Assembly (NCBI GenBank): GCA_047404195.1
Contig: JBDOIU010000018.1
Coordinates: 72,393-136,392, forward strand
Length of the DNA stretch: 64,000 nucleotides
From: JAJRRL01 sp047404195
GTDB lineage: Bacteria; Pseudomonadota; Gammaproteobacteria; JAJRRL01
Direction: 5' to 3'
Position 1 is the first letter of the stretch. Each line of letters starts with the position of its first letter. The notes beneath the pieces were generated by a model, which saw only the letters and a list, made by a program, of their open reading frames with translations, had not been told where the DNA came from and searched no databases. The position numbers were made by a program, and so were the translations under genes. This document shows positions 54,983 to 62,256 of the stretch, one piece after another.

Positions 54983-56533
54983 TTACTGGCCAAAGTTGCT
55001 TACGCTGCTTTGAGCGTCAGCTGTCTGATCGGCTGCTGAGCTTTCGTTGCTTGCATCTTGATCTTCTGCTTCTGCCTTCTGGGTTTTAGCATCCTTAGCT
55101 TTCTGTAGTAAGTCGGTCATCTTTTTATCAAGTGAGGTGATGTCCCCGCTCATTTTGCTGAATAATGTGTAGTTTTGGTCAGCAGCAGTCAGCGTTGTGC
55201 TGGCAAGAATTCTTTCCAGATCAATTTCCATGTGCTGTAAAACTTGCAAGGATTCAGCATTCATCAGCGCCTGTTCCCGCATGATCAGAGTAGGTGATGC
55301 TGTTTTAATACGGTTAAGCCACGAAGTGTCTTTTAGGCGGTAGTTAGCTATAAACTGTTCAAGCTGTGCGCGACTACAGCCAGAGCCAGAGTCAGTTACT
55401 TTGCCACCTTCTTTTGGTTGGGCGCAGTGTGGTAATTGATCTGACTCAATTACTTTGGGCAGTTTCACCTTTTGAGATGTCTGAACGTGTTCTTTAAATA
55501 GATAGTAAAAGTTTGCGAGTGGCAGTGAGCTCCTAGCAATATTGCTGCGCAGATCCAGTTGATAGCGAAAGTATGCTGGCGATGTGGTGAGTTCATATAA
55601 AGAACACTTGGATTGGTCTTGTTGGCAGCCTTCATTGTCTTTCTTGTCTTGTGCAATCAGCTTATACAAGTCCCTGACCAGGTTTTTACCGCCACTACAT
55701 GGGTCTACGGCTTGTGTAGACTCGTTCTTCTTATCAGATTTGCTGGTTGTGCTTTTTTGTGCATCTGATGCGCTGCCTTTGATTAGCACGTCTGAACCAA
55801 AGCAGGGGTTCAGTGCCGTATTCAGCATATATGCGCCCGAAAGATATTGAGCCAGATAATTGCCAGCAGTTAGATCCTTTTGTTCATCATTTGTAGCAGC
55901 ATTGTAGTCTACAATGGCATCATATGATTTCATATTTGAGATGGGGGTATAAGATTGGCCAGATGCACTGATGGCTTTGTTCAGAATGGCATATGGTGCG
56001 GGTATAGAAAAGTTTGATGATGTTGTGCGGTCTGCTAGTAAATACAGTAATCTGTCTCCGCCAATGGCAACATTGAGTGGTAGGCCTTTCGTGATGATGT
56101 CGCTACAGATTTTGTACTGATCTTTTTGTTTGCTGTCGCCACAATACATACGCATCATTGATTGTGATCTCGTGTCAGTGGCATTAGGTGTCAGGCCAAG
56201 CCAGCTTGAGCCAGTGTTTTCTCCCATTTGATCATAGGTCTTTTTTGCTTCGTCATCTAAAAAATTTAATTTCAGTTGAATCGTATCTGTAATGTTTTTT
56301 GTGCTGTTGGTGCCGTTGTTATCAGCAGCAAATCGCAGCATTTTTTGTAGGGCTTGTGGTAGTTCCTGGTACTTTTTAGGTGTTTGGTACCAGGTACTGT
56401 TTAGGTATTTGATAACCTGCTTTGCAATACCGCTGGTGTTATTGCTAGTGTTGCTGCTTTGATCAGCATAACCTGCCATACACGCAATACTGCTGGCTGC
56501 GGTGATCAGAGTGAGGGATTTTTTGAATTGCAT
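54983..56533 (-). CDS. icmX: IcmX-like periplasmic Dot/Icm protein
   Basis: 516 residues with a signal peptide (MQFKKSLTLITAASSIACMA). The mature protein is Asn/Ser/Thr-rich at the N-terminus, has several Cys, and ends in a coiled-coil region (LDKKMTDLLQKAKDAKTQKA) and an acidic Ser/Ala tail. The C-terminal REQALMNAESLQVLQHMEID fits the helix near the end of Legionella IcmX. The assignment rests mainly on operon position behind icmW and on length (IcmX is about 470). IcmX is needed for effector export by Dot/Icm; its exact job is unclear. AGGAG precedes the ATG. Confidence 0.7.
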   Translation of the reverse strand: MQFKKSLTLITAASSIACMAGYADQSSNTSNNTSGIAKQVIKYLNSTWYQTPKKYQELPQALQKMLRFAADNNGTNSTKNITDTIQLKLNFLDDEAKKTYDQMGENTGSSWLGLTPNATDTRSQSMMRMYCGDSKQKDQYKICSDIITKGLPLNVAIGGDRLLYLLADRTTSSNFSIPAPYAILNKAISASGQSYTPISNMKSYDAIVDYNAATNDEQKDLTAGNYLAQYLSGAYMLNTALNPCFGSDVLIKGSASDAQKSTTSKSDKKNESTQAVDPCSGGKNLVRDLYKLIAQDKKDNEGCQQDQSKCSLYELTTSPAYFRYQLDLRSNIARSSLPLANFYYLFKEHVQTSQKVKLPKVIESDQLPHCAQPKEGGKVTDSGSGCSRAQLEQFIANYRLKDTSWLNRIKTASPTLIMREQALMNAESLQVLQHMEIDLERILASTTLTAADQNYTLFSKMSGDITSLDKKMTDLLQKAKDAKTQKAEAEDQDASNESSAADQTADAQSSVSNFGQ

Positions 56534-56556
56534 AAAGGTCTCCTGGTCAGGTTAAT

Positions 56557-57021
56557 TTAGTTGAAATAGCCAAAGTTGTCACTGTCGCTCACTTCAGGCG
56601 TAGTGTTATCCTGTTGGTTTTCTGTATTGGTAGAATCGTCACCGTTTGTATCGTCGGTTGTTGCTTGGGTATCGTCTTCAGGTGCATCGGCAGTGTTAAC
56701 AGTCTGGTTAGTTTGTGTTGTGCTACTGCTTGTAGTGTTGTCACTAGTGGACGGTGCTACCTGTTGCATCAGTTTATCGAAGTATGCATCGCCCAGATGC
56801 ATATTACAATTATCTGGAGGTGAGGTATCTGGAGGTGAGTGTAACGTTTCACAAACATTTTCTTGGTAGCATTGCTCAAGCACAGCCATGCTTTGGGAGT
56901 TGAGCTGATTGCTTTTAATCGTGTTTGCACTTAAGCTGCATGACTGACCAGCTATCGCAGCATTTAGGCAGCCTAGGCCGACTAGTAAAGTCGGTATCCA
57001 AATAAATTGTTTAATTCGCAT
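56557..57021 (-). CDS. Small secreted protein inserted between icmW and icmX
   Basis: 154 residues: signal peptide (MRIKQFIWIPTLLVGLGCLN), a Cys-containing domain (SCSLSANTIKSNQLNSQSMA, then QCYQENVCETL and DNCNMHLGDAYFDKLMQQV), and a Thr/Asp/Asn-rich acidic tail. The GAGG box favours the ATG at 57021. It lies 17 bases after icmW and 23 before icmX, so it is in the same operon. Legionella has no gene at this place to my knowledge. It could be a Dot/Icm accessory periplasmic protein. No family recognised. Confidence 0.75.
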   Translation of the reverse strand: MRIKQFIWIPTLLVGLGCLNAAIAGQSCSLSANTIKSNQLNSQSMAVLEQCYQENVCETLHSPPDTSPPDNCNMHLGDAYFDKLMQQVAPSTSDNTTSSSTTQTNQTVNTADAPEDDTQATTDDTNGDDSTNTENQQDNTTPEVSDSDNFGYFN

Positions 57022-57038
57022 AGTATGCCTCACGAAGA

Positions 57039-57491
57039 TTAATCAAAGCCACTCTCTTCAAGTGCTTTACAGATGATTTTAAATCGCTCCTTAGAAAAGA
57101 TGCGGCTCAGTAAGCGTAGACGCTCAAATACGGTGTTACGTTGCAAAAAGATATCTGCAATTTTTGTATCTTTAGCCTCACGATTTTCCGCAAACATGAG
57201 TACTTTGGCGGCGGCACCAGGGTAGGCTTGATCCAAGGCCATGAGCAGTCTCAGGCCAAGGCCTGTTTTCAAGTGGGCAACGATTTTGATAAAATATTCT
57301 TCTTCATTGAGTTCAACTTCGCCAACGTTATCAAGCGTATTACCTAAGTTATCAAGTGCGGCACGCACATCTGGGTGCTCATCAAGCGTCCACTCTTCCA
57401 TTCCCTCCATGAATGCGATCACAGAATAAATGCTGGGATCATTAAAGTTGCGCCAAAATTCATGGGCTGCAGATTGTGTTAGTTCAGGCAT
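57039..57491 (-). CDS. icmW: Type IVB secretion chaperone IcmW
   Basis: 150 residues, the same length as Legionella IcmW (151). Strong matches: VIAFMEGMEEWTLDEHPDVR, then HLKTGLGLRLLMALDQAYPG and NTVFERLRLLSRIFSKERFK are nearly the family consensus. With IcmS, IcmW forms a cytoplasmic chaperone that brings many effectors to the coupling protein. ATG at 57491 follows AGGATG. First gene of an icmW-orf-icmX operon and divergent from icmV, as in Legionella and Coxiella. Confidence 0.95.
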   Translation of the reverse strand: MPELTQSAAHEFWRNFNDPSIYSVIAFMEGMEEWTLDEHPDVRAALDNLGNTLDNVGEVELNEEEYFIKIVAHLKTGLGLRLLMALDQAYPGAAAKVLMFAENREAKDTKIADIFLQRNTVFERLRLLSRIFSKERFKIICKALEESGFD

Positions 57492-57603
57492 GATGCATCC
57501 TAAGAGCAAGCTGTATCTTATTATTGTAGCATAGTCTGTTGGGGTCATGAACGTTATAATGGGTCTCTATGAGAGTATTTTTGGTTAACATATGGCCATA
57601 ACT

Positions 57604-57623
57604 ATTAATTTTTGCTTAAATTT
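57604..57623 (+). promoter_or_regulatory. PmrA-like direct repeat between icmW and icmV
   Basis: ATTAATTTTTGCTTAAATTT fits the published Legionella/Coxiella PmrA consensus of two 11-base half-sites (cTTAATnnT) with two mismatches. It lies in the divergent icmW-icmV promoter region. Its distance from the best -10 boxes (57687 for icmV, 57523 for icmW) is longer than usual, so the assignment is tentative. Confidence 0.45.
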
Positions 57624-57663
57624 AATCATTCCATCAGGTTCGGACCCAGCTTTGGTTGGTGTG

Positions 57664-57692
57664 TTACGCAGATCGCAAAAAAGTGCTATACT
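57664..57692 (+). promoter_or_regulatory. Putative icmV promoter
   Basis: TATACT at 57687-57692, with a weak TTACGC 17 bases upstream at 57664-57669. Confidence 0.4.
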
Positions 57693-57727
57693 AAGTTTTA
57701 GATTTATTGCTTGCGAGGTTTGCAGAT

Positions 57728-58219
57728 ATGGCAAAACTTTTAAGAAGGCTAGGTAAAAAATGTTTCCCATGGTTTAAGCCAAGAAGTTGGTCAAATTATG
57801 ATGGCGCACTAAAAGATGGTGCAAAGCTAGTGAGAATGGCGCGAGCCAGTGTCGATCGTGATCCCGCTACGGGCCGTAAGAAAAAGGTTACCAAGTTTGA
57901 CTCATTCGATGAGTATGTGGCAAAGAAATCTTTATCCAAAGAGCGACAAGCGCGCATGCAACGAGAGTATTTGCTGGCGAGTATAGGTATGTTTGCCTTG
58001 GGTTTTGTGATTTTAATATATATTTCTTTGGCGCTGCATTCTGCCAGTTGGTTGAGTATTGTTGTCGGGTATGCGCTCAGTTTGATGGTGTTCGTACAAG
58101 CGCTTGCGCAGCACATTCATCATTATCAGTTTAAGTATCGACGTTTGGACATTGCTTTCAGTCAATGGTTCACTTTGATCCTTGGTGGTGACCTACCGCC
58201 CTTGAAAAAGCAGGATTGA
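57728..58219 (+). CDS. icmV: Type IVB secretion protein IcmV
   Basis: 163 residues. A basic N-terminus (KLLRRLGKKCFPWFKPRSWS), two transmembrane segments at about residues 80-124 (LASIGMFALGFVILIYISLA and LSIVVGYALSLMVFVQALA), and the C-terminal YQFKYRRLDIAFSQWF, which matches the FQIKxRKLG...W ending of IcmV. Inner-membrane part of Dot/Icm. GAGG precedes the ATG at 57728; the open frame extends to a TTG at 57707. In Legionella dotA follows icmV, but here a convergent npr gene follows, so the locus is rearranged. Confidence 0.85.
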   Translation: MAKLLRRLGKKCFPWFKPRSWSNYDGALKDGAKLVRMARASVDRDPATGRKKKVTKFDSFDEYVAKKSLSKERQARMQREYLLASIGMFALGFVILIYISLALHSASWLSIVVGYALSLMVFVQALAQHIHHYQFKYRRLDIAFSQWFTLILGGDLPPLKKQD

Positions 58220-58235
58220 GTGTATTGCACCTGTT

Positions 58236-58502
58236 CTACTCTTCACCAAATTTGTCATTAATGAGTTGAGTCATTGCTGCCATAGCTTGGTCGGCATCGT
58301 CGCCTTCTGTGCTGATTTCAATTTTTTTGCCATAACTTGCACCCAGTGCCATGACATTGAGTATGCTTTTGGCATTAATGGTTCGCTCTTGAAACGTCAG
58401 TGTAATTTTGCAGCCAAAGCGGATTGCCAGTTCACTTAGCTTCATAGCAGCGCGCGCATGTAAGCCCAGTTGGTTTTGGATTTTAATGGTCGTAGTTGGC
58501 AT
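58236..58502 (-). CDS. ptsO: HPr-like phosphocarrier of the nitrogen PTS (NPr)
   Basis: 88 residues. The active-site His is in GLHARAAMKLSELA near residue 15; NAKSILNVMALGA contains the conserved Ser region (regulatory Ser). Phosphate passes from EI-Ntr through this protein to PtsN. Adjacent hprK suggests Ser phosphorylation as a second control. Six bases after hprK; last gene of the lptB-hpf-ptsN-hprK-npr row. Confidence 0.93.
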   Translation of the reverse strand: MPTTTIKIQNQLGLHARAAMKLSELAIRFGCKITLTFQERTINAKSILNVMALGASYGKKIEISTEGDDADQAMAAMTQLINDKFGEE

Positions 58503-58508
58503 GGTGGT

Positions 58509-59009
58509 TCACAGAGGGTGTTGAAGCATGTGCCTATATTGTAAATGCTTTTGCACACATTTTTCAAATACTATCGGATGAATCACATTACTGGTGGTAG
58601 GCAGATCAATTACTAGGCATGGTAATCCGCATAAAGATAACGATCTCTCGCTACAGTGCCAGTGGGGCTGCAGTGTGTTGACGGGTACAATATTGATAAT
58701 ACAATGCACGCTTGCTTGCTCACAAATGGCTGTGCTGCCATAGATGTCATGCACATTTATCAGTCCTGCCCCTGGCAGGTGTAAGTATGAGCGCGTCTCG
58801 TCTGCAGCCTGAGCTATTAAGTGCTTGTTTTTACGCATTAATTTCACAGCATCATCGGCGATCAGCTCATGTCCACGCTCTAATAATGCGGCACACAACA
58901 AGCTTTTGCCACAGCCATGGGGCCCAAAAATGAGCACACCCCAGTGTTGGTCAATGCGCACAGCATTGCCGTGTCGTATTAAGGTATGAGGGTGATCAGC
59001 TTTGTCCAT
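58509..59009 (-). CDS. hprK: HPr kinase/phosphorylase, catalytic domain only
   Basis: 166 residues versus about 310 in classic HprK. The Walker A loop is FGPHGCGKSLL near residue 30, followed by HELIADDAVKL (the conserved LxADD). The N-terminal regulatory domain is absent, as in the short alphaproteobacterial form. Late signature GRENQ is not evident. It likely phosphorylates NPr on Ser. It overlaps ptsN by 31 bases, showing tight coupling. In enterics rapZ occupies this place. Confidence 0.85.
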   Translation of the reverse strand: MDKADHPHTLIRHGNAVRIDQHWGVLIFGPHGCGKSLLCAALLERGHELIADDAVKLMRKNKHLIAQAADETRSYLHLPGAGLINVHDIYGSTAICEQASVHCIINIVPVNTLQPHWHCSERSLSLCGLPCLVIDLPTTSNVIHPIVFEKCVQKHLQYRHMLQHPL

Positions 59010-59440
59010 AGATCGTCGGCACTATTGCTTGTAATGAGTAGATTGAGATTGTGCGGTTGTTTAAGCATCAGTGATAGTTCTTTGAGCAGGATTAGGTGAG
59101 TATCTGTTGCTTTTTCGGGCACGAGTAGTGTGAATGCCAGTGAAACAGACAAGGTTTTGTGGCTATCAAAATGAATGGGGGTGCGCAGCGCTGTGATAAC
59201 GCCAATTGGGGCATCCAATTTTGCGATGCGCGCGTGCGGAATTGCCACACCAGGTGTGATGACTGTGTGCCCAATGCGTTCACGCTGATGTAGTGCGCTG
59301 AGCACGTGTTGGTGTTTCAGCGTCGGGCTGGTTCGCTCAACTTGTTTTGCAACAAAGGTCAGCAGCTGCTTTTTGAGTGTGATTTTGTCTGGATGATAAA
59401 AAACCAGGTCACGTTGAAATGTGGTTTTAAATAAAGACAT
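58979..59440 (-). CDS. ptsN: Nitrogen-PTS EIIA component PtsN
   Basis: About 153 residues from the ATG at 59440 (AGGA box nearby; an ATG at 59482 is also open). The active His is in GVAIPHARI near residue 70; VERTSPTLKHQHVLSALHQR and LAFTLLVPEKATDTHLILLK follow the EIIA-Ntr fold. PtsN is a regulatory phosphoacceptor controlling potassium transport and stress responses in other gammaproteobacteria. Confidence 0.92.
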   Translation of the reverse strand: MSLFKTTFQRDLVFYHPDKITLKKQLLTFVAKQVERTSPTLKHQHVLSALHQRERIGHTVITPGVAIPHARIAKLDAPIGVITALRTPIHFDSHKTLSVSLAFTLLVPEKATDTHLILLKELSLMLKQPHNLNLLITSNSADDLWTKLITLIP

Positions 59441-59489
59441 CTTTCCTGCTTTTTGCTCGCTTGCAAGGGCCGTCAGCACCATAAAAAAC

Positions 59490-59774
59490 TTATCCGTTCA
59501 TTTTGGCGCGATATTTTTCAAGCTGAGTGGAGAGCTTGGGTAGCACAAGATCAATGCTCTTGTACATGTCATCTGATGATGCCGTGGCATTGATTTGTTC
59601 GCCTGGAACATTGATAATGGTATGGACCATGTGATCTTGGTGTTCAACCTTAATGGTAACCTTGATGTTGTTAATGCGTTCGTGATGTGTGGCTAGGCGG
59701 TTAAATTTTTTGTCAATCAGTTGCTTGAGTTCATTGGTAACGGCTACGCCATGGCCTGAGATATCTATGTTCAT
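59490..59774 (-). CDS. hpf: Ribosome hibernation promoting factor
   Basis: 94 residues, short HPF type. MNIDISGHGVAVTNELKQLI, followed by ATSDDMYK-like ATASSDDMYKSIDLVLPKL, is diagnostic. Stabilises inactive ribosomes at low growth rate. GGAGG lies before the ATG. It is next to lptB without an intervening rpoN. Confidence 0.94.
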   Translation of the reverse strand: MNIDISGHGVAVTNELKQLIDKKFNRLATHHERINNIKVTIKVEHQDHMVHTIINVPGEQINATASSDDMYKSIDLVLPKLSTQLEKYRAKMNG

Positions 59775-59837
59775 TAGTGTCCCTCCAGTAAAATAGATGA
59801 GTTCAATTCAAACTCTACATACATATTATACCACATT

Positions 59838-60557
59838 TTACATGCGGAAGCCATCGCCAAGGTAGACTTCACGTGCAGCAGAATTGGCCAATATTTCGTC
59901 TGGTGTGCCTGAAATCATCAGTTGACCTTGGCTCATAATATGGGCACGGTGGCAAATGCTCAGTGTCTCACGAGCATTATGGTCGGTGATGAGAATACTG
60001 ATGCCGCGTTTGTGTAGGGCTTGAATAATATTCTTAATGTCGTTGATTGCGCGTGGGTCGATACCGGCAAATGGCTCATCCAGTAAAATACAGCTTGGAT
60101 CAGCTGCCAGCGTGCGCGCAATTTCCACCCGTCGACGCTCGCCACCAGACAGTTGCTGTCCCAGTGTGTTGCGTAAGTGAGACATTTCAAATTCATGTAG
60201 CAGAGCTTCTAGTTTATCTACACGCTGTGCGTCACTGAGCTGTTTTCTGAGTTGCAATATGGCCATGATGTTGTCGCTGACGGTGAGCTGCCTGAAAATC
60301 GACGCTTCTTGTGGCAAGTAGCCAAGGCCAACTTGTGCACGCTGATGCGTGGGCATGTGGGTGATGTCAGTGTTATTTAGGCGTATAATGCCACTATCAG
60401 GCTGGATTAAGCCGGCAATGGCGTAGAACGTGGTAGTTTTTCCGGCGCCGTTGGGGCCGAGCAGGCCGACAATTTCATGGTCAACAGTAAGGGACACATT
60501 ATTGACCACATGGCGCCCGTTAATGCGCTTTGTGATCTTGGTGGCGGTTAAATGCAT
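59838..60557 (-). CDS. lptB: Lipopolysaccharide export ATPase LptB
   Basis: 239 residues, cytoplasmic ATPase of the LptBFG exporter. Walker A GPNGAGKTT near residue 38; signature LSGGERRRVEIAR near 138; Walker B SCILLDEPFAGIDP near 157; H-loop ITDHNARETL. The text between (LGYLPQEASIFRQLTV) is LptB-specific. AGGA before the ATG. lptA and lptC are not directly upstream; a tRNA gene lies there instead. Confidence 0.96.
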   Translation of the reverse strand: MHLTATKITKRINGRHVVNNVSLTVDHEIVGLLGPNGAGKTTTFYAIAGLIQPDSGIIRLNNTDITHMPTHQRAQVGLGYLPQEASIFRQLTVSDNIMAILQLRKQLSDAQRVDKLEALLHEFEMSHLRNTLGQQLSGGERRRVEIARTLAADPSCILLDEPFAGIDPRAINDIKNIIQALHKRGISILITDHNARETLSICHRAHIMSQGQLMISGTPDEILANSAAREVYLGDGFRM

Positions 60558-60729
60558 GCGCTTATCCTGTGAAAGGCAAGGAAAGCTCAGAGTTTACCAC
60601 AAAACAGCTGCACAATTCGATAGCAATCATGCTGTTCCTGGGCAGATGAACCCGCATTTTGCAGGTATATTGACTGAGGTCTTGACACTGATGGTGAAAT
60701 TTGGGAAAATCTCGCCATCTGATAAAGAT

Positions 60730-60806
60730 GGCTATGTAGCTCAGTTGGTTAGAGCACGGCATTCATAATGCCGGAGTCCCTGGTTCAAGTCCAGGCATAG
60801 CCACCA
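60730..60806 (+). tRNA. tRNA-Met (anticodon CAT), elongator type
   Basis: GGCTATGTAGCTCAGTTGG starts the acceptor and D arm; the anticodon loop ATTCATAAT gives CAT; GGTTCAAGTCC is the T-loop; acceptor CATAGCC, discriminator A and encoded CCA end at 60806. The sequence is close to the E. coli elongator tRNA-Met rather than the initiator. Confidence 0.96.
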
Positions 60807-61043
60807 CTTTTCATGACAGCCATCGTGCAGTGTATTGTGATAGTCGCAGCTGTCCGTCCATATTGATTTCTATTCATTGCTCATCATCTCGATATATTGT
60901 TGGTGTTGTCACTGTTTCCTTGTTGTCAGTCATTATCTGCTATCTACTCACGTCAATGTCTCAATAGGGTTCATGCCTGTTTCTCTTATACTATTCATGA
61001 GCAAACTGTACCACTGGGGTATAGTGGCTATGGATGGCAGCAT

Positions 61044-61481
61044 ATGGACTATTTTGAGCACCAAGACGAAGTCAGGGACAGCGAAACCGATGTCGCCGGT
61101 GTCGTTAATCATGCTCATTTCCTAAATTATATGGCCAATGTTCGGCACAAGCACCTGCGTGCCATGGGGTTGGATTTTCAATTGTTGTTGGCACGAGGAG
61201 TCATGCTGGTTGCCTCAAAAATAGAAGTCCGTTTTCGTTTGCCATTGTTTGCGGGCGAGCTTTATTGCGCGAGCTCAAAGCTGCTGCTGCCGGATGGCAA
61301 ACAGCATTTTATGTTTCAGCACCGTATTTCACGTGTGACAGATCAGGCCATCGTTGCAAAAGGACAGGTGAATGTGGCTTGCGTAGACTGTCAGTCAAAT
61401 GCGCCAGTGTTTCCAGAGGATATTAAGGCTGTTTTGGTAGAGCACACGCAGCCTGATTTGCTGGTAGAGCGTACTGATTAA
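61044..61481 (+). CDS. Hotdog-fold acyl-CoA thioesterase (4HBT family)
   Basis: 145 residues from the ATG at 61044. The active-site region DVAGVVNHAHFLNYMANVRH (D-x-x-G-x-V-x-[HN]-x-x-[YF]) is the 4-hydroxybenzoyl-CoA thioesterase signature. Later strands ASKIEVRFRLPLFAG and HFMFQHRISR fit the fold. It probably hydrolyses a fatty acyl-CoA. The frame is open upstream to 60897, but no ribosome site supports the longer form. Not in the tol-pal setting of YbgC. Confidence 0.85.
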   Translation: MDYFEHQDEVRDSETDVAGVVNHAHFLNYMANVRHKHLRAMGLDFQLLLARGVMLVASKIEVRFRLPLFAGELYCASSKLLLPDGKQHFMFQHRISRVTDQAIVAKGQVNVACVDCQSNAPVFPEDIKAVLVEHTQPDLLVERTD

Positions 61482-61536
61482 AGGCTTTTTGTGTGGTAAT
61501 ATCAGGACTGGGTATCACTTAACAAGAGAGGCAAAT

Positions 61537-61998
61537 ATGGCATATTGGCTGATGAAATCTGAGCCAAGCGCATTCAGTATTGAAGACCTGATGGCATCTC
61601 CCAAGCAAACAACACACTGGGATGGTGTACGTAATTATCAGGCACGTAATTTCATGCGCGACCAGATGCGTATTGGGGATGGTGTTTTGTTTTATCATTC
61701 GAATTGCAAAGATGTTGGTATTGTCGGGACAGCAGAGGTCGTTTCAGGCTCGTACCCAGACCACACTGCCTTCGATGTGTCAGATCCACACTATGATCCT
61801 AAAAGTGATCCAGAAAAGCCACGCTGGATGATGGTAGATGTGCAGTTCAGGCAGCGATTCGACAGCACAATCAGCTTACAAACATTGCGAGAACAGCCTG
61901 AGCTGGCTGATATGTTAATTTTACGTAAAGGCAATCGCCTGTCGATAACGCCTGTATCTGAAGAACATTGGCAAGCCATTTTGGCTTATGCGCAGTAG
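61537..61998 (+). CDS. EVE-domain protein
   Basis: 153 residues. MAYWLMKSEPSAFSIEDL and HWDGVRNYQARNFMRDQMRI are the classic EVE opening; VLFYHSNCKDVGIVGTAEVV and the final RLSITPVSEEHWQAIL follow the family. EVE proteins are PUA-like and bind modified bases in DNA or RNA. AGAGG box upstream. It stands alone between the thioesterase and the LRR gene. Confidence 0.93.
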   Translation: MAYWLMKSEPSAFSIEDLMASPKQTTHWDGVRNYQARNFMRDQMRIGDGVLFYHSNCKDVGIVGTAEVVSGSYPDHTAFDVSDPHYDPKSDPEKPRWMMVDVQFRQRFDSTISLQTLREQPELADMLILRKGNRLSITPVSEEHWQAILAYAQ

Positions 61999-62256
61999 AC
62001 CCAGTTGAAATGACTTAAGCGAGTCGTCTGTAGAAGTGATCTATAGTGCAACCCTGCGTGCTTATGTTACGCGGGGCTGCATAACTGATTGTTTTATAGG
62101 GTTATTCTTCTGCTTGTTTTATGTGCAGGCTTATGGTAGGATACTATTTACGAGAGAAGTGTACAAAAAGTTAGCTGGCACAATGTTATCACCATGGAAT
62201 AAGTGTTTGCATGTGTTTGATGCTGACATATGTTTTAAAGTAATGTGAGACACGTC

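Noticed and set aside
62036..62248. 70-codon frame before the LRR gene
   Set aside because: No ribosome site and no recognisable feature; lies in the leader region of the LRR gene.
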